NCBI RefSeq assembly: GCF_014697025.1
Contig: NZ_JACJRC010000004.1
Coordinates: forward strand, 1 to 64,000
Direction: 5' to 3'
DNA length: 64,000 nt
From: Alkalinema sp. FACHB-956
GTDB lineage: Bacteria; Cyanobacteriota; Cyanobacteriia; Leptolyngbyales; Leptolyngbyaceae
Shown: one piece after another, positions 17,641-25,773 of the stretch
How positions within the stretch are numbered: position 1 is the first letter of the stretch
Layout: each line of letters begins with the position of its first letter
Made by a program: the position numbers and the translations under genes
The notes under the pieces: model-generated
Database searches by the model: none
What the model saw: the letters and a program-made list of their open reading frames with translations, nothing else
What the model was told of the DNA's origin: nothing

Positions 17641-17988
17641 CTATCCAACTTCGACTTGCTCCACATTCACGCCTGTTGCTCCACTTTGAGCCCTTGCAAT
17701 TTCTACTAAGCGATTGAGAATATCTTGGCTGGGGACTTTCCCCTTCAGCACAACTTCCCCGGTTAACTGGGCCACCCACACCGTATCAATGTCAGCAACG
17801 GCAGCATCCTGATCAAAAGCCTGAGCAACCCGTTTGGCTAAGCCGCTTTGATCATACTCTCCATTTAAGCCAACTCGTTCAGGGGGAATGGACTCAGCCG
17901 GGACATCAGCAGTCACCATGGGAGTTGCCGCCGTCGCTTCCGGTGCGGCTTGATTTCCACCCCCAAAAATTCTTTGTAACCAACCCAT
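17641..17988 (-). CDS. BON-domain-like protein
   Basis: A 115-residue protein with a short N-terminal amphipathic segment (MGWLQRIFGGGNQ), an Ala/Thr/Pro linker, and a C-terminal BON-like domain: GLAKRVAQAFDQDAAVAD, then VWVAQLTGEVVLKGKVPSQD and LNRLVEIARAQSGATGVNVEQVEV. BON domains bind phospholipid or act as small scaffold modules. No cleavable signal is evident. The gene is a single unit ending at a strong terminator; the function in cyanobacteria is unknown. Confidence 0.7.
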   Translation of the reverse strand: MGWLQRIFGGGNQAAPEATAATPMVTADVPAESIPPERVGLNGEYDQSGLAKRVAQAFDQDAAVADIDTVWVAQLTGEVVLKGKVPSQDILNRLVEIARAQSGATGVNVEQVEVG

Positions 17989-18455
17989 AACTCTAGTTTC
18001 TCCAACTGTTCTAATTTGTAAGAAGATATGAGGCTAGACTTTGTTCAAGTTAGTTGAATCACTAACTGTGGACGACTTAGAGCACATTAGAGCACATTGG
18101 TTCAAACCCATAAGTGCCCAAATAGGGAAATTTTAAGCTTTCAATCTCATCCTCAGGTTTGTTGAATCTCCAGCTAGCGCCGACTATCCAAAAACGTCGA
18201 AATCCATGACTTCGAGAAGCGATCGCAAATCTCCCTAGGGAACTCACCCTGCACGATACAATAGTGAACGGGCAGCGTGCTGAAACTGCTCAAAAGTCTT
18301 TAGAAGTTGTTAGCAGTTAGGGTTGCAGGATATTCGGATTCAAGACCTGCTGGCCAGCAGAAGGATCCATCTGTACCACCAGCTAATTGGCTGCGCCACC
18401 GTTGACCGTTCGATCGATTCACCCTTGCATTAATTTAGTCGGCTATTAACTTGCT
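17989..18455. promoter_or_regulatory. Divergent region upstream of ilvH
   Basis: 467 bp separating the BON gene and ilvH. It contains short stem candidates near 18340-18400 (CTGCTGGCCAGCAG at 18348-18361) but no clear leader peptide or riboswitch could be recognised. Confidence 0.4.
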
Positions 18456-18977
18456 ATGAAGCACACGCTGTCGGTTTTAGTTGAAGATGAAGCTGGAGTC
18501 TTAAGTCGCATTTCTGGGCTATTTGCGCGTCGTGGCTTCAATATCGAAAGTTTGGCCGTAGGCCCAGCCGAACAGATGGGAATTTCGCGCATTACCATGG
18601 TGGTTCCTGGGGATGCCCAAGAAATTGAGCAGCTAACCAAGCAGCTCTACAAGCTGGTCAACGTTCTGAAGGTGCAGGACATTACCGAAGTTCCTTGTGT
18701 GGAACGGGAGTTAATGCTGTTGAAGGTCAATGCCAGCAGTGGAACTCGATCGGAACTCTTGGAACTGGCTCAGATTTTCCGGGCAAGGGTCGTCGATGTG
18801 GCTGAAGATTCCCTCACGTTGGAAGTCGTTGGGGATCCTGGAAAAATGGTGGCGATCGTCCAGGTATTGAACAAGTTTGGGATCCGCGAAATCGCCCGCA
18901 CCGGGAAAATTGCCTTGACTCGGGAATCGGGGGTGAATACCGAATTCCTCAAGTCTCTGGAAGCTAAGGTGGTTTAG
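18456..18977 (+). CDS. ilvH: Acetolactate synthase small (regulatory) subunit
   Basis: The 173-residue regulatory subunit of acetohydroxyacid synthase, the first common enzyme of isoleucine, valine and leucine synthesis. The N-terminal ACT domain starts [19 protein letters not shown] with [16 protein letters not shown], which binds valine for feedback inhibition. The C-terminal domain ([37 protein letters not shown]) activates the catalytic subunit. Length fits the family. The catalytic subunit gene is not in this window. A terminator follows at once, so it is monocistronic. Confidence 0.97.
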   Translation: MKHTLSVLVEDEAGVLSRISGLFARRGFNIESLAVGPAEQMGISRITMVVPGDAQEIEQLTKQLYKLVNVLKVQDITEVPCVERELMLLKVNASSGTRSELLELAQIFRARVVDVAEDSLTLEVVGDPGKMVAIVQVLNKFGIREIARTGKIALTRESGVNTEFLKSLEAKVV

Positions 18978-19018
18978 TCACATTCCGCAAACCTTAGCCA
19001 AATCCAGTCAAGCCAAGC

Positions 19019-19061
19019 AAAACCCGGGAAGACATCAAACCACTGTTCCTCCCGGGTTTTT
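19019..19061 (+). terminator. Rho-independent terminator of ilvH
   Basis: AAAACCCGGGA (19019-19029) pairs with TCCCGGGTTTT (19050-19060), followed by one more T. It starts 42 bp after the stop of ilvH. Confidence 0.88.
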
Positions 19062-19084
19062 AATTGTTCGTCATCCATCCGTCA

Positions 19085-19831
19085 TTATTTCTGACTATTC
19101 ATTTTCGGGTCAAAGGGTAACCCATCGCGGAACTCTCCTGAAAACCGTTTGCCATCGGCAAAGACCATGACTCCGCGTCCTTCGGGTTTCGCCCCGCGCA
19201 GTTCTCCGGAATAGCTGCGGTAAGTTGATCCTGCGGGGTAGGCACAGCTTCCCCGTCCTGAAAGTTGGCTACTGAAAAAGACTCCTTGGCAACGAATCCC
19301 TTTAGAGACAAAGACCCCTTGCCCCTTGGCTTGTCCAAGGTAAAACGTTCCGGAGTAAACACTGCCATTGCTGAAGGTAAACACCCCTTGCCCGTGGGGA
19401 CTGCCTTCTTTCACCGAGCCGATATAGCGATCGCCATTGGCCATCGTGAATGCTCCTTGCCCATGGGGTTGACCATTTTTGATTCCCCCTTCGTAGCGAT
19501 CGTTATTGGCAAATAAAAACATCCCTTGGCCATTGGGGATCCCGTTACGCACTTGGCCTTCATAGCGATCGTCGTTGCTATAGACAAGAATCCCCCGCCC
19601 ATTCGGAATCCCATTTCGCATTTGCCCCTCATAGGATTTATAGGGAGCCGAACCAGGATTTTCTTTGATATAAGCACAAATCCAGTTGTCTCCGCCTCGG
19701 CGTTCACAGCGGGGCTTAACGAGGTCGTCACCGGATTGGGCCTGGGCAATTCCCGCCCAACCACCTACCACGCCAACCCCAACCAATGTGAGGAGCGAAA
19801 CCCTAAATAATTGCTGTGTCTGTATAACCAT
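19085..19831 (-). CDS. Exported MORN-repeat protein
   Basis: A 248-residue protein with a signal peptide (VSLLTLVGVGVVGGWAGIAQA, cleavage near residue 32) followed by about seven MORN repeats of about 23 residues, each with the pattern YEGQ..NG.PNGQG (for example DRYEGQVRNGIPNGQGMF, DRYEGGIKNGQPHGQGAF, DRYIGSVKEGSPHGQGVF). MORN repeats form an elongated beta sheet that binds lipids or proteins. A Cys-containing segment at residues 39-50 precedes the repeats. The protein is probably periplasmic or surface-located. Its role is unknown. The M48 protease gene lies upstream on the same strand across a repeat-bearing gap. Confidence 0.85.
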   Translation of the reverse strand: MVIQTQQLFRVSLLTLVGVGVVGGWAGIAQAQSGDDLVKPRCERRGGDNWICAYIKENPGSAPYKSYEGQMRNGIPNGRGILVYSNDDRYEGQVRNGIPNGQGMFLFANNDRYEGGIKNGQPHGQGAFTMANGDRYIGSVKEGSPHGQGVFTFSNGSVYSGTFYLGQAKGQGVFVSKGIRCQGVFFSSQLSGRGSCAYPAGSTYRSYSGELRGAKPEGRGVMVFADGKRFSGEFRDGLPFDPKMNSQK

Positions 19832-19994
19832 AACGGTATCAACTCTTACTCAATAATCAGTGCTAAAGAAATGAAGGAAGGGGGGAGATGAAATAAATGC
19901 ACGGGCAGAGGTTTCCCTTTCAGGGTACCCGCTCTTATCTTGCTGCATACCAAAGATGTTAGGCACTATAGGCCGTAGGCACTAAAGGGTATAT

Positions 19995-20056
19995 AGGCTA
20001 CCTGCACTAAAGGCTATCTGCACTACAAGCTATCTGCATAAAGGTTATATGCACTA
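19995..20056. repeat. Degenerate tandem repeats of about 16 bp
   Basis: Units AGGCTACCTGCACTAA, AGGCTATCTGCACTAC, AAGCTATCTGCATA and AAGGTTATATGCACTAAG follow each other; weaker copies (GGCCGTAGGCACTAAAGG) extend to about 19965. The array separates the M48 protease from the MORN gene. Confidence 0.75.
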
Positions 20057-20068
20057 AGATTTTATGCG

Positions 20069-20896
20069 CTATTTCCGGAGTTCGGACGATAAAGGGGTTT
20101 TGGGGCCGATCGCATAGCCCTTTTGCTGAATGAGTTGCCGCAAATGGTCAACTCGACTTTTCGGGGTCGGATGGGTGGCCAGTAAGTCAATTTGTTTGCG
20201 ATCCTTTTTACTCATTCGATCGAAGAAATCAACCGCTCCCCCCACTTGACCATATTGGGCATTCAGTAACTGAAGCCCCACTTCATCCGCTTGGGTTTCC
20301 TGGGATTGGGAAAACTGGGCACGGCTAATGGCTGCCACGCTGGAGGCTCCTAGGGAAACCAAAGATCCCCCATCGCCCGTCAGTGCTGTAAATGCCAGTT
20401 GAATTAAGAGCGCATTGCCGAGGCCTCGCAGGTGATCCCGGTTGGCAAAGTGGCCCAGTTCATGGCCCATGACCATGACCAATTCGTTCTCTGACTCCGT
20501 TTGGTTCAACAAACCTTGGTAGATCAAAATGCGATCGCCGGGAATGGCCCCCGCATTAACGATCGGTTGAGGGATATAGAGAACTTGGTAATTACGGTCT
20601 TTCCGCTTGTCCGCAGGCAGTTTGGCTTCCAGTTGATCCAGAAGCTGATTTAGCTTTTCTTGGGTCGTGCCCGCTTCGGCCATGCGTTCATAGGTCGGGA
20701 CGATCGCAGCTCCCAACTTTTGCTCAACACTGGGAGGGATCCACCAGATGATCAAATGGACAATGACAGAAATTAGCCAAATCGTCCCTATCACAAAGCC
20801 AATCCCAATGACAGCCAGCTTAAAGAGATCGAACCCGCTGGATTCGGGGTTACGATCGCTATGGGCAGCAGTCCCAGAAGGAATTTCGATCGGCAT
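20069..20896 (-). CDS. M48-family zinc metallopeptidase
   Basis: A 275-residue membrane-anchored protease. One N-terminal membrane segment (LAVIGIGFVIGTIWLISVIV) is followed by the catalytic domain with the zinc motif MGHELGHFANRDH (HExxH type, near residue 145) and the third ligand region QETQADEVGLQLL. The C-terminal LLATHPTPKSRVDHLRQL is the typical M48 end. Relatives include HtpX and the BepA/LoiP group, which degrade or refold misfolded membrane and envelope proteins. The substrate is unknown. It stands alone before the MORN gene. Confidence 0.9.
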   Translation of the reverse strand: MPIEIPSGTAAHSDRNPESSGFDLFKLAVIGIGFVIGTIWLISVIVHLIIWWIPPSVEQKLGAAIVPTYERMAEAGTTQEKLNQLLDQLEAKLPADKRKDRNYQVLYIPQPIVNAGAIPGDRILIYQGLLNQTESENELVMVMGHELGHFANRDHLRGLGNALLIQLAFTALTGDGGSLVSLGASSVAAISRAQFSQSQETQADEVGLQLLNAQYGQVGGAVDFFDRMSKKDRKQIDLLATHPTPKSRVDHLRQLIQQKGYAIGPKTPLSSELRK

Positions 20897-21024
20897 ATTA
20901 AGTCGCCTGGAAAGTTAAATCATCTGAAAAGAGATTCAAGGATTTCAATGCATCCCTACCAGTCCTACTCAGGGTTGCGGCAGTTGGCCTCAGGACGAGT
21001 TGAGTCACTAGCTTCAGGAGGGAT

Positions 21025-21720
21025 CTAGTTACTCTTGACGGGACGGAAGGCATTGAGGAAGTTCAGCAAGGGATTCAAGTGACGAGACTGGATCCATAGC
21101 CGACCTTGACCGCTGAAGCGGCAAACTAAACCCTCTCCACCAAAAATACTGGTTTTCAAGCTTTTGAAAGACAATCCACCCAACATTTCCACGTTGTAGT
21201 TCAAGGTGTCTTCGAAGGCGACCACATAGCCCGTATCTACAATATAGGATCCATTGACTGGAATTTCTAGAATGGCTCCGTAGGAACTAAACCAGATATC
21301 ACCAGGGCCGATCGCCTGCACCAGGAATAACGATTCACCACTGAAAAAACCCTTAAAGCCTTGAAACTTCGTATTCAGTTCCACCGTGGGGCTACAGGCC
21401 ACGAACCCCGATGATTGCACCATCAACGATCGACCACTCTCTAGCCGATAGTAACAAATGTCGCCAGGGATCCCAGGAGCAATGTAAATGTCACCCGGTT
21501 TGCCTTGGGCTGTAAATTCGCTGATGAACAGGGATTCGCCGCTAAACATGCGACCAATACTTTTCATCATGCCCCCTCGCATTTTGGATTTCATTTCGAG
21601 GTTGGCATCCATAGCGGCCATGGCTCCCGCTTCTACCAGAATGGTTTGATTGCTTTGCAGCTTGACGGTCAGACCTGCGTAGGCCGGAGCATGTTCAATT
21701 TCGTAGGTATAGTCACTCAT
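21025..21720 (-). CDS. AIM24/TIGR00266-family protein (paralogue 1)
   Basis: A 231-residue beta-rich protein of the AIM24 family: YEIEHAPAYAGLTVKLQSNQ, VEAGAMAAMDANLEMKSKM, GESLFISEFTAQGKPGDIY, GFFSGESLFLVQAIGPGDIWF and IVDTGYVVAFEDTLNY, ending FGGEGLVCRFSGQGRLWIQS. Repeated GESLF/GEGL motifs are the family mark. Function in bacteria is unknown; the yeast name-giver is a mitochondrial inner-membrane protein. It is the last of three paralogues arranged head to tail on the minus strand, probably one operon. Confidence 0.9.
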   Translation of the reverse strand: MSDYTYEIEHAPAYAGLTVKLQSNQTILVEAGAMAAMDANLEMKSKMRGGMMKSIGRMFSGESLFISEFTAQGKPGDIYIAPGIPGDICYYRLESGRSLMVQSSGFVACSPTVELNTKFQGFKGFFSGESLFLVQAIGPGDIWFSSYGAILEIPVNGSYIVDTGYVVAFEDTLNYNVEMLGGLSFKSLKTSIFGGEGLVCRFSGQGRLWIQSRHLNPLLNFLNAFRPVKSN

Positions 21721-21843
21721 GACGTTTCAAGCAGTAAGGTTATCTCACGAAAAGGGCTGATCTTTGTCCATCTCATCTCCCCAGGATGCAGCTCGCGAGC
21801 CGATCGCGGAGATCGCACAAGATCCAGCAGACTGGTGCAACCG

Positions 21844-22521
21844 TTAGCGAGGGGGTAATTGGCTGCCGACCATGCGACCAAATGCCCCCGGATTGTGGGT
21901 TTGGCAGTAGAGTTTCCCTCGGCCTTTAAAGCGGCAAATAAAACCTTCTCCACCGAAAAATGCTCCCATCCAGCTTTGGTTAGCTTTGCCGATCGTGAAA
22001 CTCAGACTCTTTTCAAAGGCAACAATATGGCCGGTGTCTACAACGTATTCTCCATCCACATCAATTTCGTAGATTCCACCAAAGGCACTGAGCAACACCA
22101 ATCCAGAGCCACTGGCCGTCAACCAAAACAGTGATTCTCCGGAGAACAGCGATTTAAACCCTTGGAACCCCAATTCAATGTCTACCCCTGGGGTACTGGC
22201 CATATAGCCCGTGGACTGAATGACCAGTTCTGCCCCCTTGAGTTGATAGGGCAGAATGTCTCCCATTAATTTAGGTGCAAGAAAAATTTCCCCCGGTTCC
22301 CCATGGGTTTGAAAAACGCTTAAAAACAGGGATTCTCCCGCCAACATTCGCTTGAGCCCGCCTAGAATGCCGCCACCTTTACCTTTGCGCAGGGTGGTGC
22401 TGACATTGAGGTTGCTGCTCATGGCCACCATGGAGCCCGCTTCAGCCACCAATTCTTCGTTGGGAGCCATGTCGATTTTGGCGATCGAGCTATCCGGTTG
22501 GTGCAAAATATCCAGTTTCAT
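21844..22521 (-). CDS. AIM24/TIGR00266-family protein (paralogue 2)
   Basis: A 225-residue paralogue with MKLDILHQPDSSIAKIDM, VAEAGSMVAMSSNLNVSTT, AGESLFLSVFQTHGEPGEIF, SLFSGESLFWLTASGSGLVL and FGGEGFICRFKGRGKLYCQT. It differs from its neighbours mainly in the C-terminal tail (NPGAFGRMVGSQLPPR). It lies 123 bp upstream of paralogue 1 and 100 bp downstream of paralogue 3. Divergence between the copies suggests an old triplication, with three related chains perhaps forming a hetero-oligomer (inference). Confidence 0.9.
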   Translation of the reverse strand: MKLDILHQPDSSIAKIDMAPNEELVAEAGSMVAMSSNLNVSTTLRKGKGGGILGGLKRMLAGESLFLSVFQTHGEPGEIFLAPKLMGDILPYQLKGAELVIQSTGYMASTPGVDIELGFQGFKSLFSGESLFWLTASGSGLVLLSAFGGIYEIDVDGEYVVDTGHIVAFEKSLSFTIGKANQSWMGAFFGGEGFICRFKGRGKLYCQTHNPGAFGRMVGSQLPPR

Positions 22522-22621
22522 AATGAATTCTGCTAGACGACATGAGGATTATTTGATGAACCCAGGGATCCAGAAGACTTGGGCGGATCGATGCATCGAT
22601 CTACAGATCTTGCCCATGGGA

Positions 22622-23287
22622 CTACCAACGAATCTTGCTGCGTAGGAAGCCGACCAATCCACTGATGCTGCGGGATTGTAGGTAGACTTCGCCTTGGCCC
22701 GTGAGTCGGTTGACTAGTCCTTCTCCAGAAGTCACTGAACCCAGCAGGCCCCCGGCTAGCTTGATATTCATTTTGATGCTGGGATCGTAGGCAACCAGGT
22801 GGCCAGAATCGACAATATATTCCCCATTGATTTGCCGCTTGCTGAGCCCACCGTAGGCCCCCAGGAACACAATGCCATTGCCGCCAACCTTCAGTTTGAA
22901 AAGCCCTTCACCCGCCAGCCAACTGGAAAATCCAGCCCAGTGGACTCCCAAATGGACGTTCCCCGCGTGGGCAATGTAGGCTCCGGGTTGGAGGCAGAGT
23001 TCCCGATTTTTTAGTTCGAGGCAGGTAATGTCCCCGATCGTGGATTGGGTCAACACGACTTGCTGGGGCTTCTGGGTGGAATTGCTAAAGGTATTAACGA
23101 AGAGCGATTCTCCGCCTAAAAAGGTTTTTAACAAGGCTGGGATCAAGCCCCCGGAAAACGAGGTTGCGATCGTCACGCCACCGTCCATACTGGCCATGGC
23201 TCCCGCTTCAGCAACCAAGCGTTCGCCGGGATTTAAGGTGATAAAAACGGTGGCAAAGGTAGGCTTATAGCGAATGTCATATTTCAC
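22622..23287 (-). CDS. AIM24/TIGR00266-family protein (paralogue 3)
   Basis: A 221-residue paralogue beginning MKYDIRYKPTFATVFITL when translated from GTG at 23287. That start has GAAGGAG seven bases upstream and aligns with the N-termini of the other two copies; the longer frame to 23317 would add ten residues that contain this ribosome-binding site. Motifs: VAEAGAMASMDGGVTIATS, GGESLFVNTFSNSTQKPQQ, WLAGEGLFKLKVGGNGIVF, IVDSGHLVAYDPSIKMN, TSGEGLVNRLTGQGEVYLQS. It is the promoter-proximal gene of the three-copy cluster. Function is unknown. Confidence 0.88.
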   Translation of the reverse strand: MKYDIRYKPTFATVFITLNPGERLVAEAGAMASMDGGVTIATSFSGGLIPALLKTFLGGESLFVNTFSNSTQKPQQVVLTQSTIGDITCLELKNRELCLQPGAYIAHAGNVHLGVHWAGFSSWLAGEGLFKLKVGGNGIVFLGAYGGLSKRQINGEYIVDSGHLVAYDPSIKMNIKLAGGLLGSVTSGEGLVNRLTGQGEVYLQSRSISGLVGFLRSKIRW

Positions 23288-23574
23288 AAAGGGCACTCCT
23301 TCAGGTGAATGAACCACGGTTCAATGAAGCACTGTGCATGCAAATTGCGCTGGGTACTGAGAGATCTCTAGCGAAGGTTGAGACAGGTTATGCACTTATC
23401 CTCAGACTACCCACCGTTACGATAGCTATAACTTCACCGTTCGATCACAAACTTTCCGATCGCTCTTCGCACCCGTTCAACCGGTGTCTGCCGAAACATG
23501 GACGATCGCATCTGAGGGCTAGCGGTTAAACCGAGCCTAGGAGAGATCTTATGGCGCAATCTATCTGTGGAGAC

Positions 23575-25086
23575 TTACCCTAAAAAGAGTTTGTAGGCAG
23601 GATTCTGGCTCTCGTCCCAATAGCGATAGCCCAGGGTGTCTAAAAAGGCTTGCCACTCAGGCATTTCCTGGGGCGGCACTTGCATCCCTACCAGAATGCG
23701 ACCGTAGTCGGCACCGTGGTTGCGGTAATGGAACAGGCTAATATTCCAGTTGGGACTCATGCAACTGAGGAATTTAATCAAAGCACCGGGCCGTTCTGGA
23801 AATTCAAAGCGATAGAGCAGTTCATGATCTGCCAAGGTGGAGTGGCCGCCCACCATATGACGCAGGTGGAGCTTGGCCAGTTCATCGTCGGTGAGATCGA
23901 TCGTTTCAAAGTGGTTCTGCTCAAAGATTTCCTTGATCTGCACCGCATCCGATCGCCGACTAATTTGAACCCCAACAAAAATGTGAGCTTCCTTCGCAGC
24001 GGAAATGCGGTAATTAAATTCCGTAATGTTGCGAGTGCCTAAACATTCACAAAACCGCCGAAAGCTGCCCCGTTCTTCAGGAATGGTCACGGCAAAGACT
24101 GCCTCCCGCCGTTCCCCAATTTCCGCCCGTTCCGCCACAAACCGCAGCCGATCGAAGTTCATGTTGGCCCCACAGGCCACCGCCACCAAGGTTTGACCGT
24201 GAATACCCGTTTGCTCAACGTAGGCTTTAGCACCCGCGATCGCCAAGGCTCCGGCGGGTTCTAGGATCGATCGGGTGTCTTCAAACACATCTTTGATGGC
24301 AGCACAGGTATCATCGGTGTCTACCAAAATAATGTCATCTACGTATTGCTGACAAAGCCGGAAGGTTTCTTCCCCCACTTCCCGCACTGCCACGCCATCG
24401 GCAAAGAGTCCCACCTGGGGCAACCGAATCCGGTGGCCTGCTTTGAGCGATTGGCTCATGGCATCGGCATCTACAGGTTCCACGCCGATAATTTTGGTCT
24501 CCGGAGATAAGCGTTTGATGTAGGCGGCAATGCCGGAAATCAGCCCCCCCCCGCCGATCGCGACGAAAATCGCATGGATAGGCTTTTGGTATTGGCGGAG
24601 AATTTCCATGCCGATCGTGCCTTGCCCCGCAATCACATCGGGATCATCAAAGGGATGGATGAAGGTTAAGCCCTTTTCCTGCTCCAGTTGCCGCGCATGG
24701 GCATAGGCATCATCGTAGGTATCGCCATGGAGCACCACTTCCCCGCCGCGCGCCACGACCGCATTGACCTTCACCTGGGGCGTGGTCACAGGCATGACAA
24801 TAATCGCCTTTGTCCCCAACTGTCTCGCACCCAGGGCAACGCCTTGGGCATGGTTGCCAGCGGAAGCCGCAATGACCCCCTGGGCCAAGACCTCCGGCGG
24901 CAGTTTTGCCATCTTGTTGTAAGCGCCCCGCAGCTTAAAGGAAAACACCGACTGCATATCTTCCCGTTTCAGCAGAATAGTATTGTGCAGCCGTGCTGAA
25001 AGGTTATGGGCTACTTCTAGGGGGGTTTCCTGAGCAACATCGTAAACACGGGCGGTCAGGATGCGTTCTAAATAGTCGGTGTGCAT
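23575..25086 (-). CDS. ilvA: Threonine ammonia-lyase, biosynthetic
   Basis: Deaminates threonine to 2-oxobutanoate with PLP, the first committed step of isoleucine synthesis. The 503-residue protein (ATG at 25086) has the PLP lysine in MQSVFSFKLRGAYNKM, the SAGNHAQGVALGA phosphate region, the glycine loop FVAIGGGGLISGIAAYIK, and two C-terminal ACT-like regulatory repeats (FAVTIPEERGSFRRFCECLG and YRFEFPERPGALIKFLSCM), as in E. coli IlvA, which senses isoleucine and valine. The longer open frame to 25215 is not supported by homology. A minus-strand hairpin with a T tract lies 214 bp upstream and could attenuate transcription into the gene. Confidence 0.96.
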   Translation of the reverse strand: MHTDYLERILTARVYDVAQETPLEVAHNLSARLHNTILLKREDMQSVFSFKLRGAYNKMAKLPPEVLAQGVIAASAGNHAQGVALGARQLGTKAIIVMPVTTPQVKVNAVVARGGEVVLHGDTYDDAYAHARQLEQEKGLTFIHPFDDPDVIAGQGTIGMEILRQYQKPIHAIFVAIGGGGLISGIAAYIKRLSPETKIIGVEPVDADAMSQSLKAGHRIRLPQVGLFADGVAVREVGEETFRLCQQYVDDIILVDTDDTCAAIKDVFEDTRSILEPAGALAIAGAKAYVEQTGIHGQTLVAVACGANMNFDRLRFVAERAEIGERREAVFAVTIPEERGSFRRFCECLGTRNITEFNYRISAAKEAHIFVGVQISRRSDAVQIKEIFEQNHFETIDLTDDELAKLHLRHMVGGHSTLADHELLYRFEFPERPGALIKFLSCMSPNWNISLFHYRNHGADYGRILVGMQVPPQEMPEWQAFLDTLGYRYWDESQNPAYKLFLG

Positions 25087-25773
25087 TGTTCGAGAAAGCG
25101 CCGTAGAAGAAAGCGCAGGTAGAAGAAGGGCAGCCGATCGTGAATGGTCTGGAAACGGCAGTTCTCTGAAGGGAACCTTTCTTACTCTACAACTGCCTAC
25201 CCCGGCAAAGCACAAACCTTGGGTTAAACCTTGGAATAGGGAAACCTTGATAACCCTAGAGGATTGCTGGAGTACCGTTGGAAAATACTGTTGGGGAAAT
25301 ATTAAAAAACTCAGCCCATGAATCGTAGTCGAAATGGGCTGAGCTTTGTCAGAATTACCACTTGGGCGAAACCACCCTCATGTAACGAGCCTAACACTGA
25401 GGTTTTTGGAGATTTATTCTTCTTCCGGAACTTCATAGAATCTTGTTCCTAGCAATGCCTGTAACAATCAGTTAGCAGTCCCCGCCAACCTTGAAGAACC
25501 CTACCCAACTGGGTAAGACGCAGCGATCGGGGCCTTGCTTATCCTGCTTATTTTTGATTTTTATTAAAAAATTTTTTATCGCAGACTCACAGGCAAAGTT
25601 GAACTGACCCAGCAAGTTTGCTGCTGCCCTCGGTAGATCAGCCACAATTGCAGGTAATTCCCTCAATAGGATCGATTGACTGGAATCAATTGACTGGAAT
25701 CGATCGATCTAATGCTGTAGGGATTTACGGTGACTAGAATCGGGCCGTCTGCAATCCAATCACAGAAATTACT
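25087..25773. other. Gap upstream of ilvA with a minus-strand terminator and possible small transcript
   Basis: 687 bp between ilvA and the lysozyme gene. It contains the hairpin at 25304-25343, two tandem 14-bp repeats (25674-25701), and on the minus strand a 17-codon Leu-rich frame (TTG start) ending with TAA at 25414-25416. A 64-codon minus frame at 25472-25666 is not convincing. The gap may encode a small RNA or an attenuated ilvA leader. Confidence 0.4.
25304..25343 (-). terminator. Rho-independent terminator on the strand of ilvA, upstream of the gene
   Basis: CTCAGCCCAT pairs with ATGGGCTGAG around a 14-nt loop, and on the minus strand the stem is followed by six T residues (25304-25309). 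There is no recognised gene upstream on that strand before the divergent lysozyme gene, so the hairpin ends either a small RNA or an ilvA leader. Confidence 0.8.

Noticed and set aside
18340-18400. Hairpins upstream of ilvH considered as an attenuator
   Set aside because: No T tract follows and no leader peptide with branched-chain codons could be seen.
25472-25666. 64-codon minus frame upstream of ilvA
   Set aside because: Composition is not coding-like and the frame starts inside an AT-rich stretch; more likely non-coding RNA or leader DNA.
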